64,000 nt of DNA from DTU053 sp012520115 (GCA_050953725.1 JBMNNB010000001.1:868001-932000); one strand, 5' to 3'. Counted from the first letter of the stretch, positions 45,011-52,800 are shown. Translations and numbers: made by a program. Notes: generated by a model not told the origin, from the letters alone.

Positions 45011-45030
45011 CATTTTATTGCTTTATATTC

Positions 45031-46092
45031 TTATAGTTCTATTAGCTCTTTTGGCGATGCGGTCAGATTTATAATGCCCTCACGGGTGATATATGCCATA
45101 TCCTCGATTCTGACGCCGAAGCTGCCGGGGATGTATATGCCCGGCTCGACGGTGACGATATTGCCCTCTTTGAGCTCCTCGTTTACAAGGGAGGACAACC
45201 TCGGCTCCTCATGGATTTCGAGCCCTACGCCGTGACCGGTGCTGTGGCTGAAGTACTTGCCGTAGCCCGCCGCCTCTATTACATTTCTTGCGGCTTTGTC
45301 GGCCTCGGCGCTTGTGACGCCCGCTTTAAGCATTGAAAGACACTCAAGTTGAGCCTTTAAGACCGTATTGTAGACCCTTTTCTGCTCGGCATCGGCCTTA
45401 CCCAGAACAACCGTGCGGGTCATATCGCTATGATAGCCGTTATAGACTGCGCCGAAATCAAGGGTAATCATATCGCCTTTTTTGAGTTTCTTGTCTGAGG
45501 GTACTCCGTGAGGCATTGATGAGTTCTCGCCGCTTACGGCTATTGTCTTAAAGGACAGCTCCTCTGCCCCGCTTTTCAGCAAATAGAAATCGAGCTCTAA
45601 CGCCAGCTCCCGCTCGGTCATCCCCTCTTTGATTCTGCCGAGGATATATGAAAAGGCTTCGTCAGTGATTTTCTGAGCGGCTTTGATGTTTTCAAGCTCT
45701 GCTTTCGTCTTGGTCTTTCTGAGCCCTTCGATGACAGAATCCAGCCTGCCGTCTGCGTGGAAATTAAACTCCGGGAGTTTCTCTTTAAGTCTGTTAAACT
45801 GTGCGATAGTCAGGAAAGACGCCTCGACTGCAATCTCCTTAGCGTTTATTTCATTAAAATATGCCTTAATCTGCTCATAGGGTCTGACCGCTTCCTCACA
45901 GGGGCAGGTCTTAACGGTTTTCTGGGCGGCTTCTATATATCTGCCATCGGTGAAGAATCTGCTGCCGTTTGCAGAGAGCACAAGAAAGCCGTCGGACGAT
46001 TCAAAGCCCGTGAAATACCTGCGGTTCACGGGAGAAATAATCAAGGCGGCGTCAAAGTCGGTTTTTATTGAGTCAATCAATCTGTTTATCAA
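45031..46092 (-). CDS. M24 family Xaa-Pro peptidase
   Basis: 353 aa, the length of PepP/PepQ-like Firmicutes enzymes. A creatinase-like N-terminal domain (about 1-125) is followed by the pita-bread domain with all five metal ligands: D212 (LDFGAVYNGY), D223 (SDMTRT), H287 (STGHGVGL), E316 (VTVEPGIY) and E330 (RIEDM). It should release N-terminal residues next to proline. The start is TTG at 46092, with GAGGTGAG 6 bases upstream, inside the last 20 bases of the YqeG gene. Confidence 0.93.
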   Translation of the reverse strand: MINRLIDSIKTDFDAALIISPVNRRYFTGFESSDGFLVLSANGSRFFTDGRYIEAAQKTVKTCPCEEAVRPYEQIKAYFNEINAKEIAVEASFLTIAQFNRLKEKLPEFNFHADGRLDSVIEGLRKTKTKAELENIKAAQKITDEAFSYILGRIKEGMTERELALELDFYLLKSGAEELSFKTIAVSGENSSMPHGVPSDKKLKKGDMITLDFGAVYNGYHSDMTRTVVLGKADAEQKRVYNTVLKAQLECLSMLKAGVTSAEADKAARNVIEAAGYGKYFSHSTGHGVGLEIHEEPRLSSLVNEELKEGNIVTVEPGIYIPGSFGVRIEDMAYITREGIINLTASPKELIEL

Positions 46093-46603
46093 AAACGCTC
46101 ACCTCGAATTTGTCTTTATTCTGTTCTATGAACTCTCTTTCCTTTGCTCTCAGCCTTTTATAATAGAAATAGAGCATCTTCTCCTTCATAAAGGGCCTGA
46201 CATAGACTGATATGGCCCCGGCTGCGTTTGCGCCCGCAATATCTTTATATATCTGGTCGCCTATCATGGCAAGCTCGGAAACCTTTACGCCCAGATGCTC
46301 TGCGGCCTTTATAAAGCCGTCGGGGCGGGGCTTTCTGGAGTTTGCGACAGCTTCGATTTTAAGCCGCTTTGAAATAATATCCGCTCTTAGCTTATAAGTA
46401 TTTGTAATTATAAACAGCGGGATACCGGCCTTTTTCATGCTTTCGATCCATTCCTCGGCACCCTTTAAAAGCCTGTATCCGCTGTCGTAGACAAGGGTAT
46501 TGTCAAGGTCAAAGGCAACGGCCTTAGCCCCCATAGCCTTAATAATCTCAGGGGTTATGTCGGTTATTCTATCAAATACATACCTCGGAATTAAGTCGTT
46601 CAT
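46073..46603 (-). CDS. YqeG-family HAD phosphatase (subfamily IIIA)
   Basis: 176 aa. HAD motif I is AVAFDLDNTLVYD, motif II IITNT, motif III KPRPDGF and motif IV MIGDQIYKDIAGANAAG. This fits YqeG; members act on phosphorylated substrates and some are linked to phosphatidylglycerol phosphate, but the substrate is not certain here. It overlaps the M24 peptidase gene by 20 bases, so the two are coupled. Confidence 0.9.
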   Translation of the reverse strand: MNDLIPRYVFDRITDITPEIIKAMGAKAVAFDLDNTLVYDSGYRLLKGAEEWIESMKKAGIPLFIITNTYKLRADIISKRLKIEAVANSRKPRPDGFIKAAEHLGVKVSELAMIGDQIYKDIAGANAAGAISVYVRPFMKEKMLYFYYKRLRAKEREFIEQNKDKFEVSVFDKQID

Positions 46604-46628
46604 AGCTTTGTTTCCTTACTAAATTAAA

Positions 46629-46659
46629 AGAAAAATGAGCGGACTTAACAGCCCGCTCA
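46629..46659 (-). terminator. Terminator of rpsU
   Basis: On the minus strand TGAGCGG pairs with CCGCTCA, followed by TTTTTC. It lies 5 bases after the rpsU stop. Confidence 0.85.
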
Positions 46660-46663
46660 CAGC

Positions 46664-46840
46664 TTACTTAAATTTACGCTTACGAGCTGCCTCCGACTTT
46701 TTCTTGCGCTTGACCGAAGGTTTTTCGTAATGCTCTCTTTTACGAACCTCTTGTATAACGCCGTCGCGAGACGTCTGGCGCTTAAAGCGTCTGAGTGCGC
46801 TATCGAAAGACTCATTCTCTTTTACTTTTACCTGACTCAT
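46664..46840 (-). CDS. rpsU: Ribosomal protein S21
   Basis: 58 aa, MSQVKVKENESFDSALRRFK at the start, then QTSRDGVIQEVRKREHYEKP and a basic tail ending KRKFK. This is the complete S21 of Firmicutes size. S21 helps mRNA binding near the anti-Shine-Dalgarno. AGGAGG lies 7 bases before the ATG. It has its own consensus promoter and terminator. Confidence 0.97.
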   Translation of the reverse strand: MSQVKVKENESFDSALRRFKRQTSRDGVIQEVRKREHYEKPSVKRKKKSEAARKRKFK

Positions 46841-46894
46841 CTATATTCCCTCCTTTTCACTCAGGAGTTACCGAATTTAATAGTATACCGCTAT

Positions 46895-46923
46895 ATTATA
46901 CAACAGCGATTTTATGCTGTCAA
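46895..46923 (-). promoter_or_regulatory. Consensus promoter of rpsU
   Basis: On the minus strand TTGACA (46923-46918), 17 bases, TATAAT (46900-46895). Perfect match, 55 bases before the ATG. Confidence 0.92.
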
Positions 46924-47052
46924 CAAGATAATGCGACAATTATCAGTTTTTGCCCCGGATTTATTCTTTATTTATTCATAGACATTATACCAATTTTTAT
47001 AGATTTCGACAACAATTATTTTTTTCATTTTGAAAATTTTAATATTTTAGTA

Positions 47053-47082
47053 TTGACAATATTGTGTATCGCACAGTATACT
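47053..47082 (+). promoter_or_regulatory. Promoter of the PadR-HAAS pair
   Basis: TTGACA (47053-47058), 18 bases, TATACT (47077-47082), 17 bases before the TTG start. The spacer word TGTGTATCGCACA is partly palindromic and could be the PadR site. Confidence 0.75.
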
Positions 47083-47099
47083 GATTTCGGGGTGATAAA

Positions 47100-47441
47100 T
47101 TGGATAATAATGAACGATTAAATTCACTGATTACCGAGCTTAAAAGAGGCTCATTAACCCTGTCTGTATTGGGCGCTCTGAAAAATCAGCACTATGGCTA
47201 CTCGCTGCTTCAGTTTTTGCAGGATAAGGATATAAACATCGAGGCGAACACCCTATATCCTATGTTGAGGCGGCTTGAAGAGCAGGGGCTCTTATTCAGC
47301 GCATGGGACACAAGCAGCAACAGACCGAGAAAGTACTATACCTTAAGTGACGAGGGTCATTCTGTTTACCTTGAACTTCTGAAGGAATGGCGAAAGATGC
47401 AAAGCAGCATCCATTCTATTTGTGAGGGAGATTTTTTATGA
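47100..47441 (+). CDS. PadR-family transcriptional regulator
   Basis: 113 aa. A PadR winged helix fills the protein: LTLSVLGALKNQHYGYSLLQ, NIEANTLYPMLRRLEEQGLL, RPRKYYTLSDEG. The start is TTG at 47100, with GGGGTG 6 bases upstream; no ATG is in frame. It overlaps the next gene by ATGA. PadR proteins paired with HAAS membrane proteins usually repress their own operon. Confidence 0.93.
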   Translation: MDNNERLNSLITELKRGSLTLSVLGALKNQHYGYSLLQFLQDKDINIEANTLYPMLRRLEEQGLLFSAWDTSSNRPRKYYTLSDEGHSVYLELLKEWRKMQSSIHSICEGDFL

Positions 47442-48469
47442 ACGAAATGATAGAGCGGTATATCAACGTCGTTGTAAAGCGACTGCCGGAAAAGGAACGT
47501 ATCGAAATAGAAAGGGAGCTGAGAGCAAACATCTATGACATGCTGCCCGAAAACTACACCCAAGCCGATGTAATAAGGGTTTTGAAGGAATTAGGTGACC
47601 CCGTCACTCTTTCGGAAAAATACCGAACCAAGCCACGATATCTCATATCCCCTGCATACTATGACACATACATTAATATCCTTAAAATTGTTCTGCCTAT
47701 TGTGGGCATTGTGCTTTTAGCGATTGCGGCCATAGGTACAACCATCGGGTTACTGATGAGCGGAGATTTTAAGATACCGGATTTGTTTATACAAGCCATT
47801 CCCTCAGGTATTGGGGGAAGTTTCGAAGGTATGATTCAGGCGTTCTTCCTGATTACGGTTGGCTTTGCCATTGCAGAAAGGTGCGGAGCAAAGCCCGACA
47901 AAGAAACAAAAGCCGAATGGAAGCCCGAGGAGCTGCCCCCTATCGTAAAAAAGACTAACAAGACCATACCGCTGTCAGACTGTATTGCCGAGATAATCTT
48001 TACTTTTATCGCAACGTTTATAGGTGTTTCGTATTTCAGCGGCTGGATTCTCACAAAGGGCATCATAATAATTGACGGCAACAGAATCAGCGACATCTTT
48101 TCACCTGAGTTTTCAAGGGCTGTAATCCCTGTAATAATCATTGTAGCCCTGATGAACCTTGTCAAGAGCAGTCTGAGAATAACGTTCAGAAAGTGGAATA
48201 TCATTATCTGTGCCGTCACGGTACTGACTTCAATAATAGGTGCGGTTATTTCGATTAATCTGCTTACTTCAAACCCCATGTTCAGCACGTCGTTCCTGGA
48301 GTTGATGTCTTCTCTCGGACTGAATCAGGTGAAAAACATCCCGTTTCTGGCAGATGGCAATCTGAACATAGTAGCTAACATTACAATAGTAGTAATAGTG
48401 TTTTCAACAGTGGTTGAGGTCATTACGGCAATAGCAAAAACCTTTGTACCCGAAAGGCAGCTTAAATAA
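47438..48469 (+). CDS. HAAS-domain (DUF1700-like) membrane protein
   Basis: 343 aa. The N-terminal 75 residues form a HAAS helical signalling domain (IERYINVVVKRLPEKERIE... LRANIYDMLPENYTQADVIRVLKELGDP). About six membrane segments follow (IVLPIVGIVLLAIAAIG; MIQAFFLITVGFAI; IAEIIFTFIATFIGV; AVIPVIIIVALMNLV; IIICAVTVLTSIIGAVI; IVANITIVVIVFSTVVEVI). The ATGA overlap ties it to PadR. It probably senses or handles an envelope signal; the ligand is unknown. Confidence 0.85.
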   Translation: MNEMIERYINVVVKRLPEKERIEIERELRANIYDMLPENYTQADVIRVLKELGDPVTLSEKYRTKPRYLISPAYYDTYINILKIVLPIVGIVLLAIAAIGTTIGLLMSGDFKIPDLFIQAIPSGIGGSFEGMIQAFFLITVGFAIAERCGAKPDKETKAEWKPEELPPIVKKTNKTIPLSDCIAEIIFTFIATFIGVSYFSGWILTKGIIIIDGNRISDIFSPEFSRAVIPVIIIVALMNLVKSSLRITFRKWNIIICAVTVLTSIIGAVISINLLTSNPMFSTSFLELMSSLGLNQVKNIPFLADGNLNIVANITIVVIVFSTVVEVITAIAKTFVPERQLK

Positions 48470-48474
48470 GCACA

Positions 48475-48507
48475 AACCCCATAGCATTGACTGCTATGGG
48501 GTTCTTT
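48475..48507. terminator. Terminator of the PadR-HAAS pair
   Basis: AACCCCATAGCA (48475-48486) pairs with TGCTATGGGGTT (48492-48503), then CTTTT. The opposite small gene ends at 48508, so it may act in both directions. Confidence 0.9.
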
Positions 48508-48678
48508 TCATTCTGCTTTTGTATCTTTTTTTCTGCTTATGAAAAAATAGAGCAGGCCGACGCAGCAATTAAGGCAGCCGACTGCAATAAAAAACGGCTT
48601 ATTGCTGACTAATGCGGTGACATTAAAGAGCAGTCCTGCCAATAAAAAAAGAATTGCGGCAGTTTTGTAAGAATCCAT
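48508..48678 (-). CDS. Small two-segment membrane protein
   Basis: 56 aa. Two hydrophobic segments (AAILFLLAGLLFNVTALV and FFIAVGCLNCCVGLLYFFI) are followed by a basic tail RKKDTKAE. GAAGGTG lies 6 bases before the ATG. No family is recognised. It converges on the HAAS gene. Confidence 0.65.
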   Translation of the reverse strand: MDSYKTAAILFLLAGLLFNVTALVSNKPFFIAVGCLNCCVGLLYFFISRKKDTKAE

Positions 48679-48822
48679 AATAGCACCTTCTTAATATATT
48701 CCGCACTATGTAAAGTGCGTACTGATTATATACCCTGAATATATAAAAAGAAATAGTTTCATGGAAAACTCTTTTTGGTCAAAAAAAAGAACCTACAAAC
48801 AGATGTTTGTAAATTCATTCAC

Positions 48823-48896
48823 TGGAGCGGGTGATGGGAATCGAACCCACACGACCAGCTTGGAAGGCTGGGGTTCTACCATTGAACTACACCCGC
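48823..48896 (-). tRNA. tRNA-Gly (anticodon TCC), CCA encoded
   Basis: On the minus strand the acceptor arms GCGGGTG and CACCCGC pair. The anticodon arm is CAGCC-TTCCAAG-CTGG with TCC, and the T arm is GTGGG-TTCGATT-CCCAT. The discriminator T and CCA are encoded (48826-48823). Confidence 0.97.
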
Positions 48897-48912
48897 ATTT
48901 GCGACGTTAAGG

Positions 48913-48941
48913 ATTATAGCACATGAGCATTTTAGTGTCAA
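48913..48941 (-). promoter_or_regulatory. Consensus promoter of tRNA-Gly
   Basis: On the minus strand TTGACA (48941-48936), 17 bases, TATAAT (48918-48913), 17 bases before the tRNA. Confidence 0.92.
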
Positions 48942-48970
48942 TAGGTTTGCTTTAAAGATTAGAATTTTTT

Positions 48971-49014
48971 GACCGCCCTCCCCTGCTCAGCTCGACTGAA
49001 AAGGGGACGGTTTT
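48971..49014. terminator. Imperfect long hairpin between DUF421 and tRNA-Gly
   Basis: ACCG...CCCCT..TCAG pairs with CTGA..AGGGG..CGGT, with bulges. It lies 16 bases after the DUF421 stop on the minus strand and is followed there by AAAAAATT, and by TTTTG on the plus strand. A terminator role is plausible but imperfect. Confidence 0.45.
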
Positions 49015-49030
49015 GCATTTTAATCGCTTC

Positions 49031-49720
49031 TTATTTGTCGTTCTTTGAATCCTGTTTGTAAAAGGTTATATTCTGATTTCTGTCGCAAACGGCAAGAAAA
49101 ACCTCTTGTGCGGAATTGATTTTCTGCTCCTTCATTTTATTATAAAGCCAGGTCAGCTCAAAACCCAAATGCTTTAGATTTTTTTCGATTATCTGACCGT
49201 CCATGATGACCTCTGCAAATAGACTCTCCTGCGGCGGATTAAGCTGCAAATCATCGGGTGTTACGGGGCGGTTTGCGCTTTTGGGCAGAATGGCCAGCTT
49301 GCCGTTGCTTTCAAACAGGGCTATATGAATGTCGTTTAAATCAAAATAACCCCGCTCCCGGCACATCATCAGGAATTCATTCAGCTCTAATTTTGCTTTC
49401 TTCAGATTCTCTTTTTTTATTTTCCCGTTTTCCATAAGTATAACGGATGCGCCGTTCAGATACTCACGGATCTTTGGCTTTTTTCTTGAAATCAGAGACA
49501 TCAGAATCGTTGCAACGGCGTAGATGACCATTGCCAGAAAGGACTTCCACGGCGCTTCCAGGTCCGTCGCAAGCTCTGCGGCGATAGAGCCGATTGTGAT
49601 TCCGGTAATATAATCAAAAAAATCAAGCTGCGAAACCTGTTTGTGTCCCATCAGCTTTGTCAGCACAAAAAGAGCAACGAATGAAAATACGCTCGTCAGA
49701 ATTACCGTAAGAATGTCCAT
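49031..49720 (-). CDS. DUF421 (YetF-like) membrane protein
   Basis: 229 aa. Three N-terminal membrane segments (about 3-23, 37-52, 59-77) are followed by the DUF421 cytoplasmic domain: YLNGASVILMENGKIKKENLKKAKLELNEF, FDLNDIHIALFESNGKLAILPK and FAEVIMDGQI. This family is common in spore-forming and other Firmicutes, but its biochemical role is not established. The last part of the promoter region and first 52 codons are repeated in the 1361-bp duplication. Confidence 0.9.
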   Translation of the reverse strand: MDILTVILTSVFSFVALFVLTKLMGHKQVSQLDFFDYITGITIGSIAAELATDLEAPWKSFLAMVIYAVATILMSLISRKKPKIREYLNGASVILMENGKIKKENLKKAKLELNEFLMMCRERGYFDLNDIHIALFESNGKLAILPKSANRPVTPDDLQLNPPQESLFAEVIMDGQIIEKNLKHLGFELTWLYNKMKEQKINSAQEVFLAVCDRNQNITFYKQDSKNDK

Positions 49721-49834
49721 GTCGCACCTTAATTCACTATTATTAATGTATTATGTGCAGGCATTACGGTATAATTCATTTGTGCTTTGCGCCGTGGGGC
49801 ATAAGCTTTGTTTCAGATACAACTAAAATCCACA

Positions 49835-49866
49835 AGAAAAGCACTATACAAAACTGTATAGTGCTT
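49835..49866 (-). terminator. Terminator of GH16 gene, copy 1
   Basis: AAGCACTATAC (49839-49849) pairs with GTATAGTGCTT (49856-49866); on the minus strand TTCTTG follows. Perfect 11-bp stem, 18 bases after the stop. Confidence 0.88.
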
Positions 49867-49884
49867 AATTCTTTAACCGAATGT

Positions 49885-50796
49885 TTAGGATTCCGGCTGC
49901 TGATAAATCCTTACATAATCAACGATAAACTCTGTTGTGAAGTTCTTTTCGTGTTTAACTTCTTCAGGGATGCAAAGGGATACGATTACCTCTTCGGGAA
50001 CCTTTGAGGTGCCGTCTGCGAAGGAGGTTCTGGCCGTTTCAATGCCGTTTACGTAGAAAATATACTCGTTTTCGTCCCATTTAAGGCCGTAGGTGTTGTA
50101 CTCTTCATAAATGTTCTTGCCCTTGAAAACACCGCAGGCCTGTTTGTTGAGTCCCGTGCCGTTTGTCGGGTCGCCGGTCATGCCGCTGACCCATATGGTG
50201 TGGATAATTCCGTTTCTCTTCAAGGGGCCGGAGTCATAGGCCATTGCCTCCATAATGTCTATTTCTGCACCGCCTACTCCGCCTCTTGAAATCTCAGGAG
50301 TGTAGGAGTAGTTTGACTGAAGCCAGAAGGCACTCCAAAAGCCGCCGCCGGGATTGACTATGCAGCGGATTTCATAATAGCCGTACCTGTAATTCTCCTT
50401 AACCTTAATCATGCCTGCATACCAACCGGGGCCATAGGCTCCGTCCTCAAGGTATTCGCCCTTGATTATAAGGTTGCCGTCCTCGACTCTGACCTGACTT
50501 TCGCCGATATATCCGCCGGCTCTGCGGCCGAGTCCCCTATGCGACCATTTTTCCAGATTAAGAGAGTCGCCGTCAAACTCGTCCTCAAAAACCAGTTCAT
50601 AGCCGGTAAGGTCTACGGGAGGTCCGCTGGGGGTTCTGGGCAGGTCAAACAGCAGACAGCCGAGCAGCTCTGCCAGAACTATAACCGAAATTACGATGTT
50701 TTTGCCCTGAAAAAGGTCACTTAAAGCTTGCTTTGAACGTGCGATAGCCTGTTTTTGACGCCAGTCGAGAAGATTTTGAAACAAGTCATTTAGCAT
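49885..50796 (-). CDS. Membrane-anchored GH16 beta-glucanase-like enzyme, copy 1
   Basis: 303 aa. A basic cytoplasmic head (RQKQAIARSK) and one membrane anchor (about 34-51) leave the enzyme outside the cell. The GH16 fold begins GYELVFEDEFDGDSLN; WSAFWLQS and the catalytic EIDIME (E178, D180, E183) are present. GH16 enzymes cut beta-1,3/1,4-glucans or galactans; the exact substrate cannot be told. Compared with copy 2 it differs at D51, R92, M129 and I198. In each of the last three, the copy 2 residue (E, T, N) looks nearer the usual GH16 pattern. Confidence 0.93.
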   Translation of the reverse strand: MLNDLFQNLLDWRQKQAIARSKQALSDLFQGKNIVISVIVLAELLGCLLFDLPRTPSGPPVDLTGYELVFEDEFDGDSLNLEKWSHRGLGRRAGGYIGESQVRVEDGNLIIKGEYLEDGAYGPGWYAGMIKVKENYRYGYYEIRCIVNPGGGFWSAFWLQSNYSYTPEISRGGVGGAEIDIMEAMAYDSGPLKRNGIIHTIWVSGMTGDPTNGTGLNKQACGVFKGKNIYEEYNTYGLKWDENEYIFYVNGIETARTSFADGTSKVPEEVIVSLCIPEEVKHEKNFTTEFIVDYVRIYQQPES

Positions 50797-50828
50797 AGCC
50801 CTTAACCTCCTGAAATATTGATGAAATT

Positions 50829-50857
50829 ATTATATAACATAGCTATGTAACAGTCAA
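50829..50857 (-). promoter_or_regulatory. Promoter and operator-like palindrome of GH16 copy 1
   Basis: On the minus strand TTGACT (50857-50852), 17 bases, TATAAT (50834-50829). A perfect 12-bp palindrome ACATAGCTATGT (50837-50848) fills the spacer, a typical place for a repressor site. Confidence 0.75.
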
Positions 50858-50933
50858 CAAAAATTTGTAGAGGATAGCATATCTTGTTAGTTTCTGAGAA
50901 CGATATTTATTCAAACAATACTAAGGGATAATA

Positions 50934-51347
50934 CTACAAAACGGAATTTAAACACGGTATTACTTCTAAAATGTTTTCAGGAGGGATATCGCAAATTACT
51001 TGGCCATCAAATAAAACAAAATAATTAAAGTCCCAAATGAATTTAGCAACAATATTGCAGACAAAATGAAATATTATATCTTGTTTTTTGTAAGATGCAA
51101 TTTTTGCGAAAGGAACGCAAAACTTTACAATAACTGGTTCTCCCAGCTTTTTTAATTCTAAATAAGCTTTAGGCATTTGTTCCTCAAAAACCGTCGCAAG
51201 CTCTGCGGCGATAGAGCCGATTGTGATTCCGGTAATATAATCAAAAAAATCAAGCTGCGAAACCTGTTTGTGTCCCATCAGCTTTGTCAGCACAAAAAGA
51301 GCAACGAATGAAAATACGCTCGTCAGAATTACCGTAAGAATGTCCAT
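50934..51347 (-). pseudogene. Chimeric frame: DUF421 head fused to the 3' part of an interrupted gene
   Basis: 137 codons. Codons 1-52 are identical to the DUF421 N-terminus (MDILTVILTSVFSFVALFVL... SIAAELAT). At codon 53 (base 51190/51191) the sequence switches to FEEQMPKAYLELKKLGEPVI and on to FVLFDGQVICDIPPENILEV, ending at TAG 50934. The second part is outside the repeat (50925-51190). I read it as the 3' half of a gene whose 5' half is at 52552-52800, separated by the insertion of repeat copy 2. A fused protein could still be made, with two membrane segments and a soluble tail. Confidence 0.75.
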
Positions 51348-51461
51348 GTCGCACCTTAATTCACTATTATTAATGTATTATGTGCAGGCATTACGGTATA
51401 ATTCATTTGTGCTTTGCGCCGTGGGGCATAAGCTTTGTTTCAGATACAACTAAAATCCACA

Positions 51462-51493
51462 AGAAAAGCACTATACAAAACTGTATAGTGCTT
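51462..51493 (-). terminator. Terminator of GH16 gene, copy 2
   Basis: Identical to the copy 1 hairpin: 11-bp stem AAGCACTATAC / GTATAGTGCTT, followed by TTCTTG on the minus strand. Confidence 0.88.
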
Positions 51494-51511
51494 AATTCTT
51501 TAACCGAATGT

Positions 51512-52423
51512 TTAGGATTCCGGCTGCTGATAAATCCTTACATAATCAACGATAAACTCTGTTGTGAAGTTCTTTTCGTGTTTAACTTCTTCAGGGATGC
51601 AAAGGGATACGATTACCTCTTCGGGAACCTTTGAGGTGCCGTCTGCGAAGGAGGTTCTGGCCGTTTCAATGCCGTTTACGTAGAAAATATACTCGTTTTC
51701 GTCCCATTTAAGGCCGTAGGTGTTGTACTCTTCATAAATGTTCTTGCCCTTGAAAACACCGCAGGCCTGTTTGTTGAGTCCCGTGCCGTTTGTCGGGTCG
51801 CCGGTCATGCCGCTGACCCATATGGTGTGGTTAATTCCGTTTCTCTTCAAGGGGCCGGAGTCATAGGCCATTGCCTCCATAATGTCTATTTCTGCACCGC
51901 CTACTCCGCCTCTTGAAATCTCAGGAGTGTAGGAGTAGTTTGACTGAAGCCAGAAGGCACTCCAAAAGCCGCCGCCGGGATTGACTATGCAGCGGATTTC
52001 ATAATAGCCGTACCTGTAATTCTCCTTAACCTTAATCGTGCCTGCATACCAACCGGGGCCATAGGCTCCGTCCTCAAGGTATTCGCCCTTGATTATAAGG
52101 TTGCCGTCCTCGACTCTGACCTGACTTTCGCCGATATATCCGCCGGCTTCGCGGCCGAGTCCCCTATGCGACCATTTTTCCAGATTAAGAGAGTCGCCGT
52201 CAAACTCGTCCTCAAAAACCAGTTCATAGCCGGTAAGGTCTACGGGAGGTCCGCTGGGGGTTCTGGGCAGGCCAAACAGCAGACAGCCGAGCAGCTCTGC
52301 CAGAACTATAACCGAAATTACGATGTTTTTGCCCTGAAAAAGGTCACTTAAAGCTTGCTTTGAACGTGCGATAGCCTGTTTTTGACGCCAGTCGAGAAGA
52401 TTTTGAAACAAGTCATTTAGCAT
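51512..52423 (-). CDS. Membrane-anchored GH16 beta-glucanase-like enzyme, copy 2
   Basis: 303 aa, the same anchor and fold as copy 1, with EIDIME (E178, D180, E183) intact. Differences: G51, E92, T129 and N198. N198 in NGINHTIW is the common GH16 residue before the conserved His, so this copy looks closer to the ancestral form. It is expected to be active and expressed from the same promoter sequence. Together the two copies double the gene dose. Confidence 0.93.
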   Translation of the reverse strand: MLNDLFQNLLDWRQKQAIARSKQALSDLFQGKNIVISVIVLAELLGCLLFGLPRTPSGPPVDLTGYELVFEDEFDGDSLNLEKWSHRGLGREAGGYIGESQVRVEDGNLIIKGEYLEDGAYGPGWYAGTIKVKENYRYGYYEIRCIVNPGGGFWSAFWLQSNYSYTPEISRGGVGGAEIDIMEAMAYDSGPLKRNGINHTIWVSGMTGDPTNGTGLNKQACGVFKGKNIYEEYNTYGLKWDENEYIFYVNGIETARTSFADGTSKVPEEVIVSLCIPEEVKHEKNFTTEFIVDYVRIYQQPES

Positions 52424-52455
52424 AGCCCTTAACCTCCTGAAATATTGATGAAATT

Positions 52456-52484
52456 ATTATATAACATAGCTATGTAACAGTCAA
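52456..52484 (-). promoter_or_regulatory. Promoter and operator-like palindrome of GH16 copy 2
   Basis: The same TTGACT-17-TATAAT with ACATAGCTATGT in the spacer (52464-52475) as in copy 1. Confidence 0.75.
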
Positions 52485-52533
52485 CAAAAATTTGTAGAGG
52501 ATAGCATATCTTGTTAGTTTCTGAGAACGATAT

Positions 52534-52800
52534 TTATTCAAACAATACTAATCTTGTGGCATGGAATAAGATGAGATTTTCATTCTCCATAATTGGTTCT
52601 AGTTCTTCATAAAGCCATTCTGAAAACATTTTATTGGGTCTAAAATAATCTTCAATAGCTAAGCGTACATCACTAGGGTGTTCAATCTTTTTTGCCTGTA
52701 TCTCCTCAATAATAGTTTTGGGCAATGATGAAATATAATTTATTACTGCTTTTATTAGTTTAGAAGGAAAAGTTTCGGGATTCGATAAATCAATTAACAT
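52534..52800 (-). pseudogene. 5' part of a gene truncated by the duplication
   Basis: 88 codons from the ATG at 52800, with GGAGG 8 bases upstream (a good RBS). Residues 1-83 are unique (MLIDLSNPETFPSKLIKAVI... ENLILFHATR); the last five (LVLFE) and the stop are repeat sequence. FHATRL followed, in the other half, by KLGEPVIVK and a DIPPENI end recalls the first and last strands of ADP-ribosyltransferase-like folds; this is a guess. Some middle sequence may also be missing, because the two halves do not join in frame. Confidence 0.7.

Larger units (their letters stand above)
49564..50924. repeat. 1361-bp direct repeat, copy 1 (complete DUF421 5' end plus GH16 gene)
   Basis: This segment recurs at 51191-52551 with a constant offset of 1627 bases and about five substitutions. 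It carries the first 52 codons of DUF421, the intergenic region, the whole GH16 gene and its promoter. No terminal inverted repeats or target duplication are seen, so it is not an insertion sequence. Confidence 0.95.
51191..52551. repeat. 1361-bp direct repeat, copy 2 (truncated DUF421 plus second GH16 gene)
   Basis: Start CCGTCGCAAGC matches 49564, end CAATACTAA matches 50924. The left flank is inside the chimeric frame and the right flank inside the truncated gene, so this copy is the inserted one. Confidence 0.95.

Noticed and set aside
47059..47076. TGTGTATCGCACA as a firm PadR operator
   Set aside because: The palindrome is imperfect and differs from the usual ATGT-N8-ACAT form; kept only as a remark.
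49564..52551. The repeat as an insertion sequence or composite transposon
   Set aside because: No transposase, no terminal inverted repeats and no target-site duplication were found.
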